This document shows, piece after piece, positions 1 to 6,975 of a stretch of DNA of 18,388 nucleotides. Under the pieces are notes generated by a model. It did no database searches and was not told the origin of the DNA. It saw nothing but the letters and a program-made list of their open reading frames with translations. This DNA is from Chrysochromulina parva (lineage: Eukaryota; Haptophyta; Prymnesiales; Chrysochromulinaceae). How positions within the stretch are numbered: position 1 is the first letter of the stretch; each line of letters begins with the position of its first letter. The stretch is taken from positions 1 to 18,388 of the forward strand of contig PJAB01000994.1 of assembly GCA_002887195.1 (NCBI GenBank), in the 5' to 3' direction. The position numbers and the translations under genes are program-made.

Positions 1-882
1 TGACGTTCACCGTGCCGCCGAAGAACTCGAAGCCGTCGTCGAGGTTGAACGCCACCTCGCAGTGGTCGACGACGGTGCCGGAGCCGACGCCGCCGAAGGT
101 GATGCCGTTGATCTCGTTGTTCGCGCCCACGACCGCGCCGCCGTGCCACACGCGCACGTACTGCAAAGAGCCCGACGAGTCGGCCGGGTCGGTGCCGCCG
201 TACGTTTTCGCGGTGATGCCCTCGATGAAAGCTGTGGTCGCCACGTTGGTCGGCGCGCTGCCGAGCAGGATGAGGCCGCCCCACTTGCCTTTCGTCTCGA
301 GCACGGTATCCGCGCCGGTAGAGTCCGTCGACACCGACGAGTTGGACGACACGGTGGGGTTGAAGGCAGTGAAGGTGATTGGCGCACTCGAAGTGCCAGG
401 TGCGGTGATCCGTCCACCCTTCTCGACGATGAGCGCTGGTGCGACACCGCTCAGTGAGGCGGGTGAAGCGTAGATGGTGGTGCCTGGCTCGATGGTGAGC
501 GTCTTGCCAGACGTTACGAATACCTGGTCCGTCAGAACGTATTTGTATGCTGCGAACTGCGGATCGGGTTGGCGATTCGCAGCACAAATCAGCACGGTGG
601 CAGTGTCACTTTGGAGACGTGTTTGAAGGATCAGGTGTGTGCGTACCCAGGTTTGCGAGTTGATGTCGCCACTAACGTGGATCATGTCCTCGAAGGCTTG
701 TGCGTTGGCCGACGCCACGGACAACTGCGCGTATCAATGGGCACAGCAGCAGCAGGGTTTTCCCATCAACATCACGCGGCGCTTGACCGGCCAGGGTTTC
801 AGGGCTTCAGGGGTTACGGGGTTCCCGTGGATCTCCGCAGGAGGCACACCGCGAGGAGCGCTGTGCGCAGCATGCTGCGCAT
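1..882 (-). CDS. Secreted right-handed beta-helix-like protein, three exons, 3' end outside window
   Basis: Extracellular or cell-surface protein of unknown ligand. Exon 1 850-882 and exon 2 647-724 encode a signal peptide (MRSMLRTALLA joined to LSVASANAQA) followed by FEDMIHVSGDINSQTW. Exon 3 (556 down to the window edge) continues FAAYKYVLTDQVFV, TLTIEPGTTIYA, KWGGLILLGSAPTN, TYGGTDPADSSGSLQYVRVWHGGA, NEINGITFGGVGSGTVVDHCEV and NLDDGFEFFGGTVNV. The WGG, GGVGSGT and DDGFEFFGGT blocks are typical of a beta-helix family of secreted bacterial and algal proteins, known to me from recall. Both introns, 725-849 (125 nt, donor GTGTGC) and 557-646 (90 nt, donor GTACGC), are GT-AG and phase 0. Joining them links the signal peptide to the mature protein and links GDINSQTW to the YVLTDQVFV strand. 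The 222 residues seen are the N-terminal part only. Longer unspliced ORFs in other frames here are shadows. Confidence 0.82.
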
Positions 883-1308
883 CCGAAACGCTTGAACGCG
901 CGACTCTGCAGTCCCAGTGCTCCAGCGACGCGACGAGGAGACCAGCGAGGACGACGTCGAAATCGGCTCCTCGTCACACGGATCGCCGTCGGCACGAAAC
1001 CTTCATCTATTTCCTAACTCGGACGACTTTTGACGGCGCGGCGGAATTGCAGAGATGATGAAGCGCCGCGCGCGCGAAATTACGTGACCTCCGTGCAGCG
1101 TCGGGCTCCGGACACCGAGCACAGGTCGCGCTCGCGGTAGCAACGCCGCGCAGCAGGCGGCGCGCGTGACCCAACATCCTGGTCAGAATGTGCCCGCGCG
1201 TGGCGCGCAGATTCACGCAAGGGGACGAGCGTGAACGAAGTGGCGTTCGCTGGCCCGCGGACCCATTGCACATTGGTGCCTCAAGCATATGTCTACAAAT
1301 CCCCACGA
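883..1308. other. Intergenic spacer, presumed promoter of the beta-helix gene and 3' UTR of the zinc-finger gene
   Basis: There is no convincing gene in these 426 bases. The open frames on either strand are arginine- and alanine-rich with no recognisable motif, as expected by chance in GC-rich DNA. The segment lies between two genes on the minus strand, so it should hold the 3' UTR of the zinc-finger gene and the upstream region of the beta-helix gene. I see no clear TATA box or other regulatory motif. Confidence 0.5.
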
Positions 1309-2166
1309 TTAAAGTGGTACCCAACATTGAACATACACCAAACGTGACTTGCACGTGCGCTTGTGCCTTTTGAGGTTGCCCGAGTCCGAGAAGCACTTGT
1401 CGCAGCCCGCGTAGTCGCACGCGTACGGCTTTTCGCCCGTGTGCGTGCGCTTGTGCCTTTTGAGGTCGCCCGAGCGCTCAAAGCTCTTGTCGCAGCCCGC
1501 GTGCGTGCACGTGTGCCTTTTCAGCCGCACTGCCTTCCACTCCTCTGCCAGGACCTGTGAGCGGATCTGCGCCCACTCGTCTCCTTGCCCCCCTGCTTGT
1601 TCATTGAGTGTCTGCTCTTTGGGACGGTCCGCGTCTCTTGCCCGCCACGTCCCCTTCTCCGCGATGAGCGCCTTCTCGCGATCATCTGCCCGCGCGTGCG
1701 CCTTGCAGCGCGGCAAATCTGCCGTGGCCATCATCGTTGACTGCAAAATAGGCACCGCCACCTCCGTTATGGTCTCGAGGACCTCGAGGTCTGAAAAGCA
1801 CTTCCAGGCATCGGCGACATACTGCTTCCAGTCGGTATTCGGGTTGGCGACATTCGGGTTGGCGGAAGCGGAGGCAGCGGAAGCGGATTTATAGGTGGAA
1901 GCTATGTCCTCCACGAGCTCCTTCAAGATGCCCGTGCCGCGCAATTACTTATATTGGCGAAATCGGTTGGCGAGAGTGGCATCCCGTCCTTGACCACGAT
2001 GATCTGCAGTTTGGCCTATTCGGCGAATGCCCTTGAGGTGGGCGAGGTGCGGCGGCGGGTCCGTGAGCGTGAGCGCGTAGATGTACACAGCGGTGAAGTG
2101 CACCGCGAGCGCACGCATCTTGCCGAGGATTCGGTCGGACGCGAAGCGTGCTTTTCTCCTCGCCAT
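1309..2166 (-). CDS. C2H2 zinc-finger protein, probably three exons
   Basis: Likely nuclear nucleic-acid-binding protein. Exon 3 (1309-1901) ends with two TFIIIA-type fingers: [23 protein letters not shown], linker TGEKPY, then [23 protein letters not shown]. The last ligand of finger 2 is Cys instead of His, a C2HC form. The N-terminal part ([20 protein letters not shown]) is helical and unknown. The exon 3 frame has no ATG before MMATADL and is closed upstream by a stop at 1945-1947. A consistent 5' model is exon 1 2104-2166 ([21 protein letters not shown]), intron 2016-2103, exon 2 1949-2015 ([22 protein letters not shown]) and intron 1902-1948 (47 nt). All junctions are GT-AG and in phase, giving 240 residues. 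The zinc-finger call is firm. The 5' exons are inference, and translation from MMATADL in exon 3 is the alternative. Confidence 0.68.
1392..1523 (-). repeat. Two tandem zinc-finger units duplicated at DNA level
   Basis: The two finger-coding segments are near-copies on the DNA as well as in the protein. The plus strand repeats gtgcgcttgtgccttttgag, then cgcccgag, then cttgtcgcagcccgcgt, with a period of about 85-90 bases. This indicates recent tandem duplication of a finger unit. Boundaries are approximate. Confidence 0.6.
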
Positions 2167-2213
2167 TTCCACGGTCACGCACGCTCTTGCCCGGAAAGGC
2201 AAGAATTTAGGAC

Positions 2214-2243
2214 CAAGTCAAGTCAAGTCAAGTCAAGTCAAGT
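2214..2243. repeat. Pentanucleotide microsatellite (CAAGT)6
   Basis: Six perfect head-to-tail copies of CAAGT. The array lies just upstream of the inferred first exon of the minus-strand zinc-finger gene. No function is implied. Confidence 0.95.
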
Positions 2244-2840
2244 TGGATTTCGAGTTTAATAGTGTTTTAATCCTGGTGTTCCCTGTGGAAAGGAGGTTTC
2301 GGCACGAACCCTCCTTCTGGTCACTTCGCGTGGAGGCTCGTCTGTTTGTCTTGGACATGAAGACTCGACGCGTTCTACCAAGCCAAAAAAATTTCCCCCC
2401 CACCCCAAGTCTGATAAAGCCGTGGTGTGCTGGAGAGGTGATGTGGCGAGCGACAAGATCAGCGTCGCAAACAGTCAGCCGCGGCCCGCGCGCGCGCGGC
2501 ACACCCCGCCCCGGCCGCTTGGCGTTCCATCCCTCATGCATCCGCTTCACCTTTTATACACACAGTACTGCATGCACAAATGACGCCGCACACACGGGCC
2601 AGTGGCCGCATGCATACACCTCTGACTAGACATCAAACACAAGGGCGTCCCTGCCCGCTGCCGGTCCCTCGTGACAGGCTCGAGTGACAGGCGGCCCCCT
2701 CCGCGGCGTCCGCATCCGCAAGAGACGAGCACTCGCCAGAAGGCCGCAGCAACACGTGCCCCGGCGGCACGATCCGTCGGTCTAGGCCGCACGTCTGCTG
2801 GCCTCGCGGCGGGGGCGAACACCAGGGCCAGCGCCGAACG

Positions 2841-2893
2841 GCAGGGCCATTCACAGCAGGGCCATTCACAGAAGGGTCATTCACAGCAGGGCC
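2841..2893. repeat. 15-bp tandem repeat, three and a half copies
   Basis: The unit is GCAGGGCCATTCACA at 2841-2855 and 2856-2870. A variant, GAAGGGTCATTCACA, follows at 2871-2885, then a partial GCAGGGCC. The text CAGGGCCAGCGCCGAA occurs both before (from 2823) and after (from 2887) the array, so the array seems to have expanded inside a duplicated segment. It ends 15 bases from the stop codon of the SHIPPO gene, in its 3' UTR. Confidence 0.9.
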
Positions 2894-2907
2894 AGCGCCG
2901 AATTCAT

Positions 2908-3780
2908 CTACATGACTTGCCGCCAGTCGCCGCCCGAGGCCATCAGATCCTTAAGCCTGGGTTCAAGAGGCTCGTAGCAGCCCGGCGCGATGTCGGGCGA
3001 CTGCCCGGGGTTCATGAAGAAGCCGGGGCGCTGCGGACTGGTCGACTGGAAGGGGATCTTGAGCGCTGACGAGCGTCGGATGTGCTCCTGGCAGTCCTCG
3101 AGCAACGTCTTCTCGAAGTCGGCGCCAACATACGAGCCCGGACCCACAATCTCGGTCGTGCCGCCAGTGCCGTACTTGAACTTGGCCTCGTGGAAACGGT
3201 CGGCCGCATTCTTCGAGCTCGCCCACGGATTGCCGATCACCGGCTGGATCGACCCCATGTTCGGCGAGTACTCAGCGCCCGCAGGCACCTTGGAGCGCGC
3301 GTCGGGGCGCTGCAGCGAGCCCGATTTGAAGACGCTCACGTTCGCGTCCTGCTTGGGATAGCGGATGTTGTCGTCAATCTGGCCCATGGTCTTCTCGGGC
3401 AGAAAGACCGGATACTGGCCAACCGACGGCGTCTCGAGCCCGAAGAGCGTCGAGCGCAGCACACGCACCTCCGTCGAGTCGAAAGGCTTGCGCGTCTCAG
3501 CAGACTGGTTGCTGTTGTGCACCGGGTTGGTGCCCGCGTCCTCGTACATGTACGGCTCGTACTGACCCGGATCGCCGGCCGTGCCGTAGTGCACGTTCGT
3601 ACCAGGGAGCGGCACCTGCTGCAGCATGCCATCGACAGACCATGGCGACCCCTTGTGGTTGGGGTACTTCTGATTCTTCGGTCGCGACGAGCGGCCGAGC
3701 TCGTACTGGCCGTACGCCACGGGCGCCTTGACCTTGCCGGACGTGGTCTGAAACGACACCGCCGTGATCGCGCCCTCCAT
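2908..3780 (-). CDS. SHIPPO / sperm-tail PG-rich repeat (STPG-type) axonemal protein
   Basis: Probable flagellar axoneme protein that binds microtubule walls, as SHIPPO-family proteins do. It has 290 residues from the ATG at 3780 (MEGAITAVSFQTTSGKVKAP). The open frame extends upstream, but only from a non-ATG codon and without family features. PG-Y type repeats recur: GDPGQYEP, TPSVGQYPVF, PAGAEYSPN, VGPGSYVGADFEKTL and IAPGCYEPLE, each a proline/glycine turn followed by Tyr. They are embedded in basic, aromatic-rich segments such as YGQYELGRSSRPKNQKYPN and SPQRPGFFMNPG. The tail is DLMASGGDWRQVM. The stop TAG is at 2908-2910. The next gene upstream on the same strand, an SFI1-like gene, also points to flagellum or basal body. 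An extra 5' exon cannot be excluded. Confidence 0.8.
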   Translation of the reverse strand: MEGAITAVSFQTTSGKVKAPVAYGQYELGRSSRPKNQKYPNHKGSPWSVDGMLQQVPLPGTNVHYGTAGDPGQYEPYMYEDAGTNPVHNSNQSAETRKPFDSTEVRVLRSTLFGLETPSVGQYPVFLPEKTMGQIDDNIRYPKQDANVSVFKSGSLQRPDARSKVPAGAEYSPNMGSIQPVIGNPWASSKNAADRFHEAKFKYGTGGTTEIVGPGSYVGADFEKTLLEDCQEHIRRSSALKIPFQSTSPQRPGFFMNPGQSPDIAPGCYEPLEPRLKDLMASGGDWRQVM

Positions 3781-3949
3781 CAGATATCCGGTGGCGGGTT
3801 TGGGCGACGCCGTGCGTGAGGGCCGCACGCACACACAACCAGCGTTACGATCGAAAATGTATCCCAAAGTCGAAACTATTCCGTTTTTGGAAAGAGGGGA
3901 AGTTCATGTCATATCTTATCGTCATCCAGGAACCAGGTATCCTCCTCTT

Positions 3950-5977
3950 CTAATCCATCTCCTGCACATCCTGCACCCGCTGTAGAGCAGTCGAAGGGTG
4001 TGTCGGACCAGCTGCGGCGGCTGCTGCGGCTGCTTGCATGGCGGCACTGCGGCAAGCATTTCCTATGGCGGGCGCGCCACTCGCGGCACTGGCACTGGCA
4101 CTGGCACTACTGGCAGCAGCAGACAGTAGCCCGAGGCCCCACTGGGGTGGTGACGCCGAGGCCAAGCGCGTCGACGACCACGCGGGTGACGTGCCGTATC
4201 GAGCGGGCGATGGTGCCGGGGCTGGAGCTGGGGCGGGTGCCGGTGCTGAGGCGCGCTGCTGACGCCAGTGCAGGAGGCCGTGACGCAGCCCGGCGCGCCG
4301 CCCACAGAGCGCCACGACCTGCTGCATAGGGCCCTCGTACTCGCAGTAGAGCTTCCACTCGTGCAGCGCCATCACCATATCGCCGACCAGGCTGAAGAGG
4401 AGAAGCCTGCCCTGCCATCGCTGCCCTGCACTCAGCCGCTGCTCCGAGACGCGCAGCCAGCGGCGCAGCGTATGCCGCCCGCGGTGGGCCAGCGCGATCG
4501 CCTCCACGTTGGCCCACCGACGCCAACGCTCCGCATCGGCAGCGGCGCCGGCCTTCAAGCGCACCCACTCGGTCCGTTTCCGGAAGCGGCCCGCCGCCCG
4601 CATCCCCTGCCGAAGAGAGTGCAGCAGAGGCGCGTCTGCGTGGTACCGGCGCACCTGTGGGGACGGTAGGATGCCGCGCCGTGGTGAGCACTTGCATGCA
4701 AGGGACAGAGGTCGGAGAGAGCGGTACCGGCGTACCCAACGGCGACACGAGCGACGCAGCCGCTGCACAGTCGTCGAACGCACGGCACGCGCCCACGGAG
4801 CGAGTGCCCATAGGACGGGCGCGCTGCTCGCACGCGCTCGACGAGCCTCTTTGACCGAGTAGCGCCGCCAGCACGCCCACGCTCGTTCGAGAGAAACCTC
4901 GATGGCCAACGCCCACATCGCAAGCCGGCCGCGCTCGCGGCGGCGCTCGACGGCCCACCAGCGCAGCGCGCGATATGCTGCACGCCGCCCGCGCCGCCGC
5001 GCGAGCGCCGCCACGGACGCGATGAGACGCGCTTCCCGCCGCGTTCGGGCGGACCAGCAGCAAAGGACCGCCAGCTGGCGAACGGTGGACACAAGTGCGG
5101 CGGGAGCCATCCTGGTTGCATGCAAGGCTCCTCTCAGACGGCCACCTCGAAGGGGGCCATAGGCAGCCCCCTTGCCAAAATGTGCAGGTCCGCCCGGCAC
5201 ATAGACAGGACCCCGCAGCACCGTCGTGGCGGCACTTTGCAGAGTGCTGCTGCTCAGGCTGAGGCTCCGCAGGCTCAAAGCGTGGCTCGAGGTGTCCGAC
5301 TGAGCCGAAGGTGAGACTGGCCGACCGTGCATGCGGTCCGCTTGCCACGGCGCTCGACAGGGCGCTCGCCACGGCGCTCGACGGCGTGCAGCCTCAGCTC
5401 GCCAGCGGCGAAGCGCGCGCCCACGCGCCCGTTGCGATGCGTCCACTCGGGGCAGTGCGTGCCGAAGTCGCGCTCGAGCCACCTCATGGACGATGCCTTC
5501 ACGCAGCTGGAAGAAGATCGTGTGGAGCCGCAGCCAACGCTCAGAGCGGGAAATCTCAAGGCAGTCGCGCCAGTGCCACCACGATTGAGCTAGCGAACGC
5601 CTGCGGAGCTTCCTGGCCAAAGCCGCTGCAGCGACCACGTCGCAAGGTGGACAGCCTTCTCTATTGCTCTCGGCCTTCTCGATGCCAGGCCACGCGAGGC
5701 TGTCGGCGCGATCATCCACGCTGCATCTACCACCATCGAGGTGTGCAGGGAGTCGTTCAGCCTGACTGCTGCTGCTGCCACTGGCACACTTGCTGCCACT
5801 GCCACCAGCACCGAGAACGCGCTTTTCCGCAGCGACACGGTCGTCCAGGCTGTTGCTCTCGCCGTCGGCTGCGAGGGCGGCGCTGCTCCTCAGCAGTCGA
5901 GCCCCTGCGGCAATCTCAAAGGCGCTCCGTGTTCGCGCCTTCGCAGGTGCTGACACGCTGGGCGGCGGTATTCGCAT
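3950..5977 (-). CDS. SFI1-like centrin-binding repeat protein
   Basis: Likely centrin-binding scaffold of basal bodies or centrosomes. The frame of 675 residues starts at an ATG and is very rich in Arg, Trp and Ala. Tryptophan-centred helical repeats like those of Sfi1 recur at irregular spacing: SWWHWRDCLE (near residue 135), ALRRWRAEAARR, ALRRWWAVERRRERG, AWACWRRYSVKEARR, RLRRSCRRWVRRY, RWRRWANVEA, TLRRWLRVSE, ALHEWKLYCEYE and GLLHWRQQR. In this family the helices around each Trp bind one centrin. The N-terminus (about 1-115) and the C-terminal 110 residues (APAPAPAP, SASASAAS, AAAAAAAA) are low complexity. An 81-nt stop-free intron candidate lies at 4655-4735; removing it would leave 648 residues in frame. 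The orthologue is not certain because repeat divergence is high, but the class call is good. Confidence 0.72.
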   Translation of the reverse strand: MRIPPPSVSAPAKARTRSAFEIAAGARLLRSSAALAADGESNSLDDRVAAEKRVLGAGGSGSKCASGSSSSQAERLPAHLDGGRCSVDDRADSLAWPGIEKAESNREGCPPCDVVAAAALARKLRRRSLAQSWWHWRDCLEISRSERWLRLHTIFFQLREGIVHEVARARLRHALPRVDASQRARGRALRRWRAEAARRRAPWRAPCRAPWQADRMHGRPVSPSAQSDTSSHALSLRSLSLSSSTLQSAATTVLRGPVYVPGGPAHFGKGAAYGPLRGGRLRGALHATRMAPAALVSTVRQLAVLCCWSARTRREARLIASVAALARRRGRRAAYRALRWWAVERRRERGRLAMWALAIEVSLERAWACWRRYSVKEARRARASSAPVLWALAPWARAVRSTTVQRLRRSCRRWVRRYRSLRPLSLACKCSPRRGILPSPQVRRYHADAPLLHSLRQGMRAAGRFRKRTEWVRLKAGAAADAERWRRWANVEAIALAHRGRHTLRRWLRVSEQRLSAGQRWQGRLLLFSLVGDMVMALHEWKLYCEYEGPMQQVVALCGRRAGLRHGLLHWRQQRASAPAPAPAPAPAPSPARYGTSPAWSSTRLASASPPQWGLGLLSAAASSASASASAASGAPAIGNACRSAAMQAAAAAAAAGPTHPSTALQRVQDVQEMD
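4655..4735 (-). other. Candidate in-frame intron in the SFI1-like gene
   Basis: The minus strand reads TGG then GTACGC (donor, 4735) and ends in a pyrimidine-rich CCGTCCCCACAG (acceptor, 4655) before GTGCGCCGGTACC. The length is 81 nt, a multiple of three with no stop, so the frame stays open either way. Spliced protein would read CRRWVRRYHADAPL. Unspliced protein gains 27 residues (VRRYRSLRPLSLACKCSPRR and so on) that lack the Trp-helix character of the neighbours. The donor resembles the one in the beta-helix gene intron 2. Confidence 0.55.
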
Positions 5978-6943
5978 GTGGACGGATTATGCATCGATTT
6001 TGTGAATCTCGCCGTCCTGATCCTGTGATTGTGAAAGAAAGAGGCGTGATTGTCTATGCAATTTCAGAGCGCACTTCTGCTTCCATGGGCAGTGGGAAGA
6101 CGAGGTATGTTTAAGACTGAAACAAGTGGGGACGAGTGGATTCGCGTCGAGTGTGTGCTGACAGGAGCTGTCACCCGAACGCGACAATCATCCGCGCCGC
6201 AGCGCGCAGGAATCCGCTGTCAACATGGCTGTCAAGTGTCATCACATCTATAACGACCGCCCCCCGTCTCCGAGAGGACCGGTTGCTGAATAAGCGGATA
6301 TCTGCTGTCAATAGTATACTCCATTTTAACTCGAAAACTCCACTCTCACGACTTCTTACGGACTTACTCCACCCCTGTGCGGTGAGCGCGCTCTGGGGTC
6401 GGCCGTCGGCGTCCGGGGTGCAGACGCGAGTACCGCCCCCGGTACTGTCCGGTCTAGCCTGTCGCCACGTGGTGTCGAGCTGTCGTGCGCGTGTCCATAC
6501 ATGGCATTGCGTCGTAGCTCCCGATCCAGTACACCCGATCCCGGATCCACCCGCCAATCTGCCAATAGCCAACTGCCGCCTTTTCTGTCGCGCCTCTCAC
6601 AGTCCTTTTCTCCATGAGCTCGTTCATATCATATCATTGCAACTTTAGCGGTTCGTCGTCAACCTGTCCCGCCGCCCACTGCCCCATTGTCCCGCCTTTC
6701 GCAGCCGTCCGCCGATCGCTGCCACCGCCCAGAACGAGCCCGGTCAGGGGCGCCGAGCATGCTGCTGCTGCTGCGCTGCTGCTGCTGCTGTGAGTGCGCG
6801 CACTCGGCGTAACGGCGATATGCAGAATTCGTCAGCGTAACGGCGATATGCAGAATTCGTCAGCGTAACGGCGAGATGCAGAATTCGTCAGCGTAACGGC
6901 GAGATGCAGAATTCGTCAGCGTAACGGCGAGATGCAGAATTCG
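5978..6943. other. Long intergenic spacer, no supportable gene; ends in a minisatellite
   Basis: Frames of 130-170 codons exist on both strands around 6136-6648. They have no recognisable motif, overlap each other and are rich in Arg, Ser and Pro, so I leave them uncalled. The part near 5990-6350 is less GC-rich than the flanking genes and fits an upstream region for the SFI1-like gene. A CTG/GCT-rich run occurs at about 6760-6790. From 6808 the spacer is the 28-bp minisatellite, which continues into the last exon of the next gene. Confidence 0.5.
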
Positions 6944-6975
6944 TCAGCGTAACGGCGAGATGCAGAATTCGTCAG
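6808..6975. repeat. 28-bp minisatellite, six perfect-length units
   Basis: Six contiguous 28-bp units start at 6808, 6836, 6864, 6892, 6920 and 6948. Each begins CGTAACGGCGA and ends GCAGAATTCGTCAG. Units 1-2 carry ATAT where units 3-6 carry AGAT, the only difference seen. There are no spacers, so it is not a CRISPR array. Units 5 and 6 overlap the final codons of the minus-strand gene at 6944-8439. Confidence 0.95.

Larger units (their letters stand above)
2167..2907. other. Intergenic spacer with short tandem repeats
   Basis: There is no supportable gene in these 741 bases. Minus-strand frames contain VNGPAVNGPAV-like strings, but these merely translate the 15-bp repeat at 2841-2893. The spacer also holds a six-copy CAAGT array and a homopolymer-like aaaaaaatttccccccc stretch near 2386-2402. 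It separates the 5' end of the zinc-finger gene from the 3' end of the SHIPPO gene. Confidence 0.55.

Noticed and set aside
12..473. 153-codon plus-strand open frame
   Set aside because: It overlaps the minus-strand beta-helix exon, which carries conserved motifs and a signal peptide after splicing.
791..822. Second telomere-like tract (CAGGGTTTCAGGG and similar) in intron 1 of the beta-helix gene
   Set aside because: Too short and too degenerate to separate from chance G-rich sequence.
2633..2884. 83-codon minus-strand frame with VNGPAVNGPAV repeats
   Set aside because: The repeats only translate the 15-bp tandem array, and the remainder has no protein-like features.
3082..3819. 245-codon plus-strand open frame
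   Set aside because: It lies opposite the SHIPPO gene, is rich in Arg, Leu and His, and has no motif.
6136..6648. 170-codon plus-strand and 133-codon minus-strand frames
   Set aside because: Overlapping opposite frames with no domain, no repeats and biased composition; chance frames in GC-rich DNA.
6808..6975. CRISPR-like array of 28-bp repeats
   Set aside because: The units are directly contiguous with no spacers and the genome is eukaryotic; it is a minisatellite.
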